A stretch of 64,000 bases of DNA from Hofstenia miamia (lineage: Eukaryota; Xenacoelomorpha; Acoela): assembly GCA_004352715.1 (NCBI GenBank), contig SCFE01000053.1:1861795-1925794 (forward strand). The letters are read 5' to 3'. Under the pieces are notes generated by a model. The model made no database searches, was not told the origin of the DNA, and worked only from the letters and a program-made list of their open reading frames with translations. Both the position numbers and the translations under genes were made by a program. Shown piece by piece: positions 54,271 to 64,000 of the stretch (position 1 is its first letter; each line of letters begins with the position of its first letter).

Positions 54271-55351
54271 AAAATCATATGATCAATAAAATGATAAATT
54301 TTCCAATTGTGAAGTATTACCTGCTTCAAAATTAATGAAATTTAAACTTTTTGTGTTTTATCACTATAAACACTTAAAATTTCATGACAATTCTTCGGAA
54401 AACATGCCACATCATAAGAATTCGCAATACGTGAAACATTGATTTTTTGAGGCTTTCTTTCTGTGATTAACAAATTGGCGTAAGAATGTATTGAATAGAA
54501 ATAGTGGGTGGTAATTTTTTGTTCTGAAATAGTCTAGTAAAAACACATTGAGAACACCGTATGCTTTTATGGCGATCACATAGATCATTTCGCATGTGCT
54601 ACGGCACCTATAACCACACAGTAAGTAGTCATGTCTCAGTTCTTGACTACGATGATAACATTTTTTTAGTATTTTCAAAGTAGTAGTACATTCTCCAAGG
54701 TATAAATCAGTGGCGTAGCTACAAGGATCCAGGCTCCATTCCCAGATTGAATAGTAAGTTAACTTATTAGCTTGGTGATGTGATCTGATAAGGTTGCATA
54801 TTGTTTTGCAATTCAAGTATTATTTGTATTATATATGATTTTTCTATGATTTTTATACATCCTTAAAATGTACTAGACGCAAATATAATTTAATGTCACA
54901 ATGCAGGGCGCAGTAAGATAACGTCAATTTATTATGATATTACTACATTATTGTTATTAATTGTAATAGAAGTAATTTGATTGAAAACATTTTCCTGCAG
55001 CTGACATCGACGCGTTTTTGTACAACGCCTATGCACGCAAGTCCCACGACCCCTTGCAATACTTGGGATGTCTAAACCCGTGGTCTAAATACAAAAGCTA
55101 TTCATAAAATTCAGAATCAGAGTGTGTTTCAAAATAAATTAGCGAAATAGTATTTTGAGTCTTAGTATTTCTTACTAATGTTTCAAAAAATGAGAAAAAC
55201 GTTACCCACATTGCACACCAACCATTAAAACACCTCCTAATGTCAAAAAATACATTATTTAGTAAATTGATTCTAACTTATAGCACTGTTGTAAAAAAAT
55301 GTTTTTGTTTTTTTCAAAAAATTAAGAGTCATAGGTGCCGTGGTTTTTGCG

Positions 55352-55390
<39 letters not shown>

Positions 55391-56060
55391 TCAAACATGT
55401 TTATGCACTAAACTCAGATTCTTTACAAAAGTTTTTGGCGTTTGGCTCTTTTGTAAAGAATTTTTGATTTGACACATTAAAAATTATTTTCCATTGTGGT
55501 TGCAGAATGTATCATGTAGTAAATGGTCCTATTGAAATACATCTTCATAGTTATATTAGGAACTCTGTATTTTTTTGCATATTTATATTGGGCGTTTTTA
55601 TATTTTTTGATATAAAAAATATTTAGTATTTTTTAAAAGTATTGTTAGTATTGGGAAAAATTGTCTACAATGGCCCTAAGAAAGAATAAGCGCGGCAATA
55701 TGGAAAAATATTATAATTTAATAAATTTAAAAAGTATAAACACAACAACTGCACGGCTATAATATTGAATTCATTTTGTCATTAATACTCTCTGCATTTT
55801 TTATTTTGTACATAAACATATGGTTAAAGCTCGGGGTCGCCTTAATGCGGGAAAGGGGATACATGTCCCATTACATCAAAAGTAAGAAATTTAAAAGAAT
55901 TCCCCATGCACCAAATTAGGCCCCTACAATAGTTTTACTGTACAGTGTACATGTATTCACGGATGTGAGCTGTTTTGCATAATATTCGGATAAATTCCGT
56001 GGTAACTCCTATTAATTCAAATAATTGATTTGCAAATACAGAATGCAGTTTTTCTTGTTT
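54271..56060. other. Unassigned sequence with a TA repeat (55353-55387)
   Basis: A minus-strand open frame of 134 codons (54412-54816) shows no motif I recognise. CAGTGGCGTAGCTAC at about 54709 looks like a hAT left end, but no partner end was found. The rest is AT-rich. Confidence 0.35.
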
Positions 56061-56064
56061 CCAT

Positions 56065-57470
56065 TCTAGCTGATGAGACTGCTGACATTTCAGGAAACCA
56101 GAAATTATCACTTGTTATTCGATATGTTGATGATTCTTACGCAATAAAGAGGAACTGATAGGATTTGCTAAAATTGATCATCAGGGAGCTCAAATAATTG
56201 CTAATGCAATAAATAATTTTTGCCTACAAATCAAGTTAAATATGGCTAAGAAATTGATTGGACAAGGATAGATGGATTTTCTACAATGCCCTGTTTGTTC
56301 ACTGTTATTCACACCGTCTGAATATGTAAAATAAGATAAGACCGTTAATTCAATTATCAAATACTTTCGTGGTAGAACCAAACGCCGTTTTCTTATTGCA
56401 AATATACCACTTCTTTATGAAATAAGATGGACTGCAAAGCGCAAGTATATACGTGTTCTTAAAGAAATTTTTGCGTCAATACACGATCAACTCCAAAAAA
56501 TTTTCACTGAAGGGAATTTTAATACAAACTTTCGTCAAAAAGCATTTCAGTTGCTTTCCGCAAAAATTCAGCTGTTTCTTATTACTCTTTAAAGTATTGC
56601 ACACCATTTGGCTAAACTTGAATATGTTGCAATCCAAAAGGTTGATTTGGTAGTGTAGCATCGGCTGGTAGTTATTATTTATCGGCCAGACCTCGCGCTT
56701 TTCTTGTTGGTGACTGGTTGTTGTAATATTTGTACATATTGTAAATAGCAGTGTATATAAAGAACAAAGTGTTTGTAAATAGGAGATAGTTTGAACTGTA
56801 TTCTCTTCTTTTTCGCTAGAATCACCCCCGTGATTCTACAGTAGGTGCTGCCAAGCATGATGACTTTTTAACACTATATTGAAAAGAAGTTCGTGAAAAA
56901 GCATAAACACGCATACCGTAGCATGTATTATGCTGCAAGAGAGACAACTAATCTCTTAAGTATTGCAATTGGAAAGCCACGTCAGTGTACAAGACAGGCG
57001 CAAAGATGAAGTTTTCCAGATAACTTGAATATTGAAACATTTTTTCGAAGATCTATTTTTGTTCCTCATTCAGATTCCAGAATATAGTCATTGCAGTGTC
57101 AGTTTTGGATTGAAAATGAGTCATCACGAATTTTGTCATATAATATAGTGCTGAAGGAAAGAGATTGCATGCTGAAATACATTACGGGATTATTAACTTT
57201 TATGCAATAGATTATTTAGCAAATGAAGGAGATACTTGGCGGTCTTTTTGCAACTCTCCAACAAGAACTAGTTATGACATTACAAAACGCCTGCAGTACG
57301 AAATGTATTTTTAATATTGTTGGCTCTTTCAATATTAAGCGGTCATTCAGCCCGCTAAGGCACATACAATGCCTGCGCATTGTTTGTCAAGATTATGCAT
57401 GTTCAAATACGATAATCAATGATAGATTTGCTGAAAACTTTAAATCACGATTTGGCGCTAAAACTAGAAA
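56065..57470 (+). pseudogene. hAT transposase relic (ZMYM1/DUF4371-like), split by a solo LTR
   Basis: Blocks follow the order of this hAT transposase family. ADETADISGNQKLSLVIRYV is the start of the catalytic core with the first Asp. After a frameshift, IGFAKIDHQGAQIIANAI and LIGQG (a stop follows). Then RWTAKRKYIRVLKEIF with the conserved RW, and QLLSAKIQLFL. After the LTR come KPRQCTR-type sequence and IETFFRRSIFVPHSDS. The C-terminal dimerisation domain, NIKRSFSPLRHIQ, and DRFAENFKSR lie at about 57320-57450. Stops and frameshifts are frequent. Target duplications were not found. Confidence 0.75.
56654..56840. mobile_element. 187-bp solo LTR with 4-bp TSD
   Basis: The block begins TGTAGCATC and ends GATTCTACA, with TGTAG/CTACA inverted termini. 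It is flanked by GTAG on both sides (56650-56653, 56841-56844). A TATA-like TATATAAAG lies at about 56754-56762. Removing it with one GTAG restores the reading frame of the surrounding hAT transposase (VDLVGAAK). These are the properties of a solo LTR left by recombination between the two LTRs of a short-LTR retrotransposon, probably Gypsy-type from the 4-bp duplication. No internal region remains. Confidence 0.8.
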
Positions 57471-57599
57471 ACTCAGGCCCGTAGACAGCATTATCACTTT
57501 AGGGAGGTTGACTGGCATTCAAGAGGAGTTGATAAGAATTTCGACATTCCTTAAATTTTTTTATTTATCTCAGCGACTGCAAATAAAATAAAACAAACA

Positions 57600-59830
57600 T
57601 CTCTCAGATATGAATTTTAAATTTTAAGAACTCTTAACAATATATGGATAAATCTCGTTTGATGTTATTATTATAACTAACGCCTAAGAACAAACCTTAC
57701 TTACCATAATGGCAGTTATTAGTATTTCATGTAGTGCTTTATTACATTTGTTTATTATCCGAATTATCATTTTTGCAGCTTATAAATAAACAACAGTGCA
57801 ATGTATTATATGTCCTTAAATACCAAGTGCAAAAATATTTTTTTTACAATAAGCACTGTTTGCAAAATGTGAATTTTTTTAAAACTAAAAAGTTGTGTTT
57901 ACTGAGAACATATGCTATCAGTTTTTATTTGTAAATTTAGAGATTTCCGCTCAATATACTTTTATATTTATTAATTTAATTATAGAGATATCTTTATTTT
58001 ATTTATCAACTTTACTTTTATAAATAATCTTTCTAAAATACTTACCGCATTATATCACGTGCTTCGAAATATGTTAATTATGATAAGCAATCGGTCTATA
58101 TCTAGTTTCTTAAACTCTTAATGAATTTTGTTGTTTTTTTACCCCTAAGTAGTGTTTATTTTTTACGCGTGCTCAGCATAGCACTATTCGGCACCCTCGC
58201 CGTGATCAAGTGGGTGAACATAAGTGGGGCGAAACAGGTTGAAACTTTTGAAAATACTGAAAAATGCATTTCAATTTTTATTGAAACCACTTATTTGTCA
58301 TATTAGTTTTCATTTTTTGTGTGAATTTTATATTGAGTTAACTTATACAATGCATAGTTTAAAAAAATTTCTTTTTGTAGTTGTTCAAATTTAATAATAG
58401 CTGATTTTCCTTATGAATAGCTACACTTCAATTTTGAATTTCAAATTAATTAATGATAATTTGTGCCCCTACTTTGAAAATTTTTTGTGGGCACACATGT
58501 TAGCGCTTGGTCCGACTATTATCGTCCTATGACTATTAAAGAGATTAGCAATTAGAATTATAATAATCTTTTAAATTTCAAATAATTACCTAATATATGT
58601 AACGATAGCCTATTATAAAATTAAGTGACTCCTATAAGATTTGGTTCAGTATAAATTCGTCTATTTTCATTTTATCCAAATCTGATGTTGGCACTTTTAT
58701 CGGATGATGACACAATGTGTTCAAATTACAACCGTTCGTATCAATCAAAATTTAGGTTCGTATATTTTATGTTCGTAAAATTTTTCGTAGAATTTAAATT
58801 CGTAAGGAGCTTTATATTGAATTACATTTAGTTTTAGCAGGAGAAAATCCCTCTAGTAATATATCTTACATTTTTCAAATTTAATTGTCCAGCAGCATGT
58901 TTTCATTTTTTTATGAAGTAGTTATATAAATTCAATACCACAGTGCATGCTTTCCTCTTTTTTTTATATTTAATTCTACAAGTTGTGTCTATATTATTAA
59001 TTTTGCAGTGTTGACTTTACGTGTTTTTTCTTTGGTCTACATTAATTAGGAAAAATTTATTATGGACAAATTCAAATGCTATTTCTATTCTACATTAACG
59101 CGCATTCTGAGGAACATAATTCTACCTAGATTACAACTTTGTTGTGCTTAAACAAAATGTTAATATCCTTTTAGTATTTTGATGCTTAAGCCTCATCCAT
59201 GTATATTTTTACTTTTTACCAACATAAAGAACCTTCAATCCGATATTCAGGAACTTGAGATCGACATAGCAAATCTTCTTGATAAAATGTACCAAAATTT
59301 TACATTAACAAGGTATGAAGATCAATAACGTTAGATAGGTCATCCAAAATTTTATAATCTGAATATTTTCTATGAAATCAATTATAATAGTTTATCATTT
59401 CGTTTAGATTACAATTAAATAAACAACTGCTTTATTAAGCCAAAGCTTAAATTTTTATGTCCTGTTTAATATAATTGATATGCATTCATGCATACTTTTT
59501 AGCAAAGTTTGTCAAAAGTTTTTGCTATATCGATGTCAAGTAATAAGTTCGAATTAAATGACACCTACTAATTATTCATTGCTTGTCAAATAGCCAATTT
59601 CGCCATTGAAGGATATTCGTTGTTTTATTTATTATGTAGTTTATTTCGGGTTTGTAAGCAGGGTTTTAAAGTCGTGTCCGAGTTTTTCGGTTTTAATTAA
59701 AGTTTTTATATTTCATGTTCGACTATTTTTTTGAAAAAATTAGGAGTTTTTTTCTAATTCGTAGTTTTTTAAGGTAAAATTCATTTTGCATCAAGTCCGA
59801 GTTTTATAAACTTCAAAAACAGAAATTTAA
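57600..59830. other. Unassigned AT-rich sequence with one weak exon candidate
   Basis: Apart from a candidate exon near 59230-59311, no gene or transposon motif is apparent. A short less AT-rich patch at 58160-58245 (ACGCGTGCTCAGCATAGC and following) is unexplained. Confidence 0.35.
59230..59311 (+). CDS. Weak candidate exon (coiled-coil-like)
   Basis: The frame reads NLQSDIQELEIDIANLLDKM and then YQNFTLT up to a possible donor AAG/GTATGA at 59312. Upstream, CATAAAG would be a poor acceptor. The heptad-like spacing of Ile/Leu and the lack of AT-rich codons are suggestive, but no neighbouring exon was found. I do not recognise the protein. Confidence 0.2.
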
Positions 59831-59838
59831 TGTAATGG

Positions 59839-60142
59839 GTTACAAAATTCGAGTATGAGTAATGATGATTTCTCTTCCGAATTCTTTCGAGCGAGTTTTA
59901 CGTAATCATTAAAGTGTGAGTTTTTAACATTCCGAGGNTCCCCGAGGAGTGCGTATCCAATGTCCTGGTGCTTGCCATAGTGCCAGACGGATGGCGAAGA
60001 TAATCTACTCAATGAAGATATATTTATTCCGTAACCAGTTTCNGTTACAAAATTCGAGTATGAGTAATGATGATTTCTCTTCCGAATTCTTTCGAGCGAG
60101 TTTTACGTAATCATTAAAGTGTGAGTTTTTAACATTCCGAGG
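59839..60142. repeat. 99-bp direct repeat around single-N joins
   Basis: A 99-bp sequence (starting GTTACAAAATTCGAGTATGA) occurs at 59839-59937 and, identically, at 60044-60142. The second copy starts immediately after a single N (60043), and the first ends immediately before one (59938). The 104 bp between are unrelated. This pattern points to an assembly patch rather than biology. Confidence 0.85.
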
Positions 60143-60525
60143 AATCTAAACCCTGATTGTGAGTGTACTTTGAGAAGGATGATGCTGCTGAGGAAGAGCA
60201 AAATTTTCAGGTTTAGTTCGGGTCTTGATTTGCTCCTCAAGTTATACGAATAATTATAATGTGAGCTAGTAAAGATAGTAAAATGTAGCATTGAATCGTT
60301 TGGACTGCATGGTAAAAGTTTTATGCCTAGCGATATAATTTGAAATTCAGGCCATTTTTGTAACACTGTATCGATAATTTTCAATTCGGAATTTGTCGGA
60401 CACCATACTGCTGAGCAGTAACTTATAAAAAACTGATAAAATATATCATTTATTGGTCGAATTTTGACATTTTTTGGGTGGAAAAAATAACAATGTAGTG
60501 AATAAAATACTGGATATAATTGTTG
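60110..60525 (-). pseudogene. LINE ORF2 C-terminal fragment
   Basis: On the minus strand the frame reads FISYCSAVWCPTNSELKIID, the conserved late block of LINE ORF2. After a gap it reads SYNLRSKSRPEL, as near the end of many CR1/Jockey proteins. The start and the RT core are missing. Confidence 0.6.
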
Positions 60526-60749
60526 CACTTATACTATATATTGCAAAATTATATATGGCGCTTTGTTTTTTCAGGTTTTTGTTTGTGCACCAAAATAGAA
60601 TATTGATAACATTTAGGAATTGATAAATTAAAATTTGATAAAATAAAAGAACAAAGGTATTAGAAATCATTTGACTACCAAAAACATGAGTTTTCCCTCC
60701 AGAAATTTCAAAGTAAGCAATGCTGCAATCTACTGATTTAGCTATCTNA

Positions 60750-60968
60750 CAGGGGCGTACCCAGGATTTTATGACGGGGGGCATCATTGTTATTCCCTAA
60801 TGAATTTTTGAAAATATTGAGCAAATAGGCCCTAAAAAATGCATTTCACGATCCTAGATTTTAAATTTTTCAATTTTTTCGAAAATTTTTGTGATTTATC
60901 CAGTCAAAATTAAATTTGGGAAACTGATGGGAGGGTTGCATTCCATCATGCCCCTGGGTACGCCACTG
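60750..60968. mobile_element. hAT MITE, copy 1 (219 bp)
   Basis: The ends are CAGGGGCGTACCCAGG on the left and, inverted, CAGTGGCGTACCCAGG on the right, a typical hAT terminus. The interior has GGGGGGCATCAT and its inverted partner CATCATGCCCC. The sequence preceding it is cut by a single N at 60748. It is identical, including 51 bp of right flank, to copy 2 at 61612. Confidence 0.85.
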
Positions 60969-61019
60969 TATATATTGGCTAATTGGTTGTAATATATAAG
61001 GTAACAATCACTGTATACA

Positions 61020-61039
61020 NNNNNNNNNNNNNNNNNNNN
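61020..61039. other. Assembly gap (20 N)
   Basis: A short N-run directly after the right flank of the first hAT MITE copy. Confidence 1.
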
Positions 61040-61583
61040 TATATTGAATTTTTTTATTTGTCGCCTTCCCAAAATGAAAAAAAATTAAATAGATTTATTG
61101 CAATGCCTTAAATGAAAACCATGGTTCTTCTAAATCTCGTCAAAAAATGAAAAGGCACAAGGGAAAAATAATAAATTAATCTTCAATTGATTTTGTAGTT
61201 TACAAGAACTTTTGTTATAGTTTTGCTTACTACACATTTGTCATTAGCTAAGTAGTGGTTTTTTGTTATAATTTAGTGCTTGAAAGTGTTATTACAGCTT
61301 TGTACTGATAGATTTTTGAAATGAAATGTCCAACCCTATTTATTTATTTATATAATAAATTTAATGTTTTACACTGATAAAAACTGTTCTTACAGTCAGT
61401 TTATGCGCTTCCTAAGTGTAAAAATATTTTTGAAATGAAGATTTTTAGCAAAATGGACCATATTTTTTGATGAAAAATTCCAATATAAATTTCTTGTATA
61501 TTGTCAAAGCGCCAAATATTAAATGGAAGAGTGACAAAGCGCCAATATAAATGGACAAAAAGTGACAAAGCGCCTGACATAAG

Positions 61584-61611
<28 letters not shown>

Positions 61612-61614
<3 letters not shown>

Positions 61615-61830
61615 GGGCGTACCCAGGATTTTATGACGGGGGGCATCATTGTTATTCCCTAATGAATTTTTGAAAATATTGAGCAAATAGGCCCTAAAAA
61701 ATGCATTTCACGATCCTAGATTTTAAATTTTTCAATTTTTTCGAAAATTTTTGTGATTTATCCAGTCAAAATTAAATTTGGGAAACTGATGGGAGGGTTG
61801 CATTCCATCATGCCCCTGGGTACGCCACTG
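61612..61830. mobile_element. hAT MITE, copy 2 (219 bp)
   Basis: Identical to the copy at 60750-60968. Its left flank is a TA repeat (61584-61611) and its right flank starts TATATATT, so the 8-bp target duplication would be TATATATA/T. This copy has natural flanks on both sides, so it is likely the real locus. Confidence 0.88.
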
Positions 61831-61881
61831 TATATATTGGCTAATTGGTTGTAATATATAAGGTAACAATCACTGTATACA

Positions 61882-62303
61882 TCGTTACGCTAGGATTGGC
61901 CGCGATTAACCGACTAAGCATTCTTTACACTTTACACTGATAAAAATAATTAACTATGTGAATGTTTTGAAGTTATATGACACTTGAGCAGGAGTGAAAG
62001 AAGCATGATACATATCCTGTGATCATTATTGTAGATCATGAGAATCTTTTCCCAAGGCTTGCAAAGCTAGCATGGAAATATCTCAAGATACCAGCAAATA
62101 GTTCCACTACAGAACGACTCTTCTCTCGTCTTAGTGTCATTTTCAGACACAACAGAATGGCCCTGTTGCCTGAAACTGCAAATAGGATTTTTTATGTCAC
62201 TTGAATGAATAAATTCAGTGTCTTTTCCTAATATATTTTTTTCGAAATAAAACTGTGCGGTTACGGTTAATTCTCTGCAGTTAACCGCTCCTAGCCCTAC
62301 GTG
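61882..62303 (+). mobile_element. Short hAT relic with C-terminal dimerisation domain
   Basis: At 62046-62201 the frame reads LFPRLAKLAWKYLKIPANSS, then TTERLFSRLSVIFRHNR and LPETANRIF. This is the hATC dimerisation domain of BED-type hAT transposases, ending at a natural stop. The borders have loosely inverted sequences (TACGCTAGGATTGGCCG left; CGGTTAAC and CTAGCCCTA right), possible TIRs of a 420-bp internally deleted element. The catalytic part is missing. Confidence 0.6.
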
Positions 62304-62355
62304 GGGGGGGGAACGTTCCCCCAGTTCCCCCCCTCTGGGTGCGCCTCTGACTAAC
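62304..62355. other. G/C homopolymer-rich hAT-end-like sequence
   Basis: A run of Gs, AACGTTCCCCC, then CCCCCCTCTGGGTGCGCCTCTGA. The last part read on the complement (CAGAGGCGCACCCAGAGG) resembles a hAT terminus. No left partner was found. Confidence 0.4.
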
Positions 62356-62389
62356 GGGTATTAGGATATTGTGCAAATCAACATATATT

Positions 62390-63800
62390 ATGTCATATAA
62401 ATCTACAATATATATATTTGAGTCATCTACTTTTCAATACAATGTAATGTATCTTTTGTTAAAGTACTTTTTTATGCTTTCATAATTTTCCTCTAAATGC
62501 CTAGTTGCAATAATTGGGCTAGTGTGAGTATTTACCAAACATATATCATCGGCATATTATATTATCTTGCAATTTACATATTTACTGACATCATTAACAT
62601 AAAGATTAAAGAGGATGGGCCCATCACAGTTCCCTGGGGAACTCCTTTTACTGTATTCGTATAATCTGAAAATGTGTTGTATATTTTTACACTTTTCTTC
62701 CTTCCACTTACAAAGCTGTTTATCATTGCTCTTACTTGATAAGTAAATCCATATTTTCTAATTTTTTATCAAGTATTTGAAAATCAATACTGTCAAAAGT
62801 CTTGCTGAGATCTAACAAAGCCACACTGCTACTTACCCCTTTATTAAAATTGAATCTGATTCCTTCTGTGAGATTGATTAAAGCATCAGAGGTGCTTTGT
62901 CCTTGTCAAAAACCAAATTGCTTACATACTAGGATGTTCTGCTCATTTAGGTATTGGTTTATCTGCTTACATAAAATCTTCAAAAAAAGTTTTGCAAAGG
63001 GGTTTGTAACTGCTATAGGTCTATAATTTTCACAAGTTATAAGTCTCCTTTTTTAAAAACCGGCGTTATATCCACTTTCTTAAGCAATTCTGGAAAACAA
63101 CACTGAGAACACCACCATGACGACCATTAGAGCGATCCATATGGGAGAGAATTTTAAGTGTGGGGTTAGGAAAAACAACACTGTCAGTGACAGAAGGATC
63201 AAGCCAGGTTTCAGTAATAACAATGAAGTCATCTGGAGATTGCAAGAAGTAGTTGTAAAAACTGAGACGACGGTTTAATGAGACAAGACTGGGAGCATTG
63301 GAATGCAAAAATGAGAAACCAGAGTTGGATGAGGATCCAGAATCCATGAGAGCATGATGAGGATCTTGATTACAGAGAATATGGAACGAGGCGAATGGAG
63401 AATCCGTATGGTGTGGAATTGGAACGAGGAGCACCAGGGGTCATCAGCAACATCATGAGCAGAAACAGAATCAACAAAATGGCCTGTTCTCCTACAGTGC
63501 TGCTGCCTCATGTTCTGTCTCATCTCTCCCCAATCATCCTGCTCCACGTTTCACACCTGCGCTTGCTCCTCCTGCTCTACCGCATCCTCCTAAGCAGTCT
63601 ATCCCTTCATCTACTAACCATAATCGTCTTCGTCCNTATCTATTTTGGCTGCTTTGCTGTCTCTGTGTCCACCTCAGATGCTGCTGACCACCTTTGTTCC
63701 TCCTCTCTACAATTTGAAGGATGTATTTTCCATTCCTCCACGTCCTGACTCTCCATTTGTATCCTTCCATATTGTCTGCGATCATGAGTCTCATCTTTCA
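62390..63800 (-). mobile_element. LINE with internal deletion between endonuclease and RT
   Basis: On the minus strand the endonuclease part (63434-63100) has LVSLNRRLSFYNYF, DDFIVITETWLDPSV and NGRHGGVLS. It then passes directly into RT at about 63090 (FPELLKKVDITPVFKKGD). The RT part continues with GFQQG-type sequence, SSVALLDLSKTFDSIDFQIL, a decayed GVPQG block and YADDICLV at about 62545-62525. About 250-300 residues normally between these domains are missing. A single N lies at 63636. Frames are broken in several places. Confidence 0.7.
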
Positions 63801-63915
63801 CTCATGAATCCTGATGTGTTGTCTGAAGGCGTGTTGATTCGTTATTACTCTCTGACAATTAGCGCAAATCTTTTGGCCTTCATCCCCGTCGCCATAATGC
63901 GCCTCGCCCTGACTG
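63640..63915 (+). mobile_element. Inverted partial copy of the LINE 5' region
   Basis: The + strand reads DSPFVSFHIVCDHESHLSLM at about 63747-63806. It is a diverged copy of DSPFASFHILCNQDPHHALM, read on the minus strand at about 63400-63341. So two LINE copies of one family face each other here. The fragment ends at the AAT microsatellite. Confidence 0.6.
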
Positions 63916-63917
63916 AA

Positions 63918-64000
63918 TATAATAATAATAATAATAATAATCAATGACTTTATTTAGCCGCTGAAGGCATACACAACAAGAAAATAAAAACAAGTCAAGT
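63918..64000 (-). mobile_element. LINE 3' tail with AATAAA and (ATT)n, minus strand
   Basis: On the complement the sequence reads GCCTTCAGCGGCTAAATAAA, then GTCATTGATTATTATTATT (63918-63943 on the + strand is the trinucleotide run). It is the 3' end of a LINE whose body lies beyond the right edge of the window. Confidence 0.5.

Noticed and set aside
54709-54745. CAGTGGCGTAGCTAC, resembling a hAT left end
   Set aside because: No right end with matching inverted repeat was found downstream.
54412-54816. Minus-strand open frame of 134 codons
   Set aside because: No splice context, domain or transposon motif was recognised, and a CAGTGGCGTAGC hAT-end-like word overlaps it.
58121-58306. Open frame with a less AT-rich patch
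   Set aside because: No splice sites or family resemblance; only the base composition stands out.

Overview
The window looks like nuclear DNA of an AT-rich invertebrate animal. Genes are split by GT-AG introns, one gene is an ortholog of the animal kinase MAP3K1/MEKK1, and the rest is packed with decayed animal-type transposons: mariner, Tc1, hAT, piggyBac, APE-type LINEs, an RLE-type LINE, a Penelope-like element and a solo LTR. A cnidarian or tunicate would fit, but the sequence alone does not fix the phylum. There are no bacterial-type operons, no CRISPR array and no RNA genes that I can support. Six N-runs (20331-20743, 25728-26727, 27337-27573, 42962-43961, 45199-45461, 61020-61039) and four single Ns mark assembly joins.

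1-14.6 kb: the 3' two thirds of a MAP3K1-like gene on the + strand. Twelve exons from 1573 to 14168 chain in frame through matching splice phases. They encode a RING finger, a TOG/HEAT-like helical region, a short linker with a ubiquitin-interacting-like motif, and a complete kinase domain. The exons for the protein's N-terminus, where other family members carry a SWIM zinc finger, lie outside the window or were not recognised. Upstream of the first exon sits a short hAT element with a perfect 8-bp target duplication. The introns hold an apparently intact mariner transposon (3221-4547) and a 3.5-kb hAT-like element (8312-11853) that itself carries a 545-bp TIR element.

14.6-27.6 kb: LINE wreckage. 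Highlights are a 406-bp Penelope-like GIY-YIG fragment inserted in a LINE with a 15-bp target duplication, and a minus-strand LINE (24.1-20.8 kb) with a zinc-knuckle ORF1.

27.7-42.2 kb: a probable PLAC8/cornifelin-like gene. A 28-codon first exon with a PPPY motif (27683-27767) matches in phase an exon at 41913-42235. The roughly 14-kb intron between them holds two head-to-tail LINEs whose ORF2 starts with a 2A-like motif, an internally deleted RLE retrotransposon inside a TTA microsatellite, a 1.1-kb TIR element, a minus-strand LINE and a 335-bp hAT MITE with a perfect target duplication.

42.3-64 kb: no confident host gene, only two weak candidate exons. It holds a promoter-like site cluster (44.05-44.12 kb), a decayed mariner nested in a LINE, a piggyBac relic with an intact right end, a 400-bp inverted-repeat element, two opposed Tc1 fragments, a hAT transposase relic split by a 187-bp solo LTR, two identical copies of a hAT MITE that look like an assembly duplication, and a deleted LINE facing an inverted LINE fragment at the right edge.
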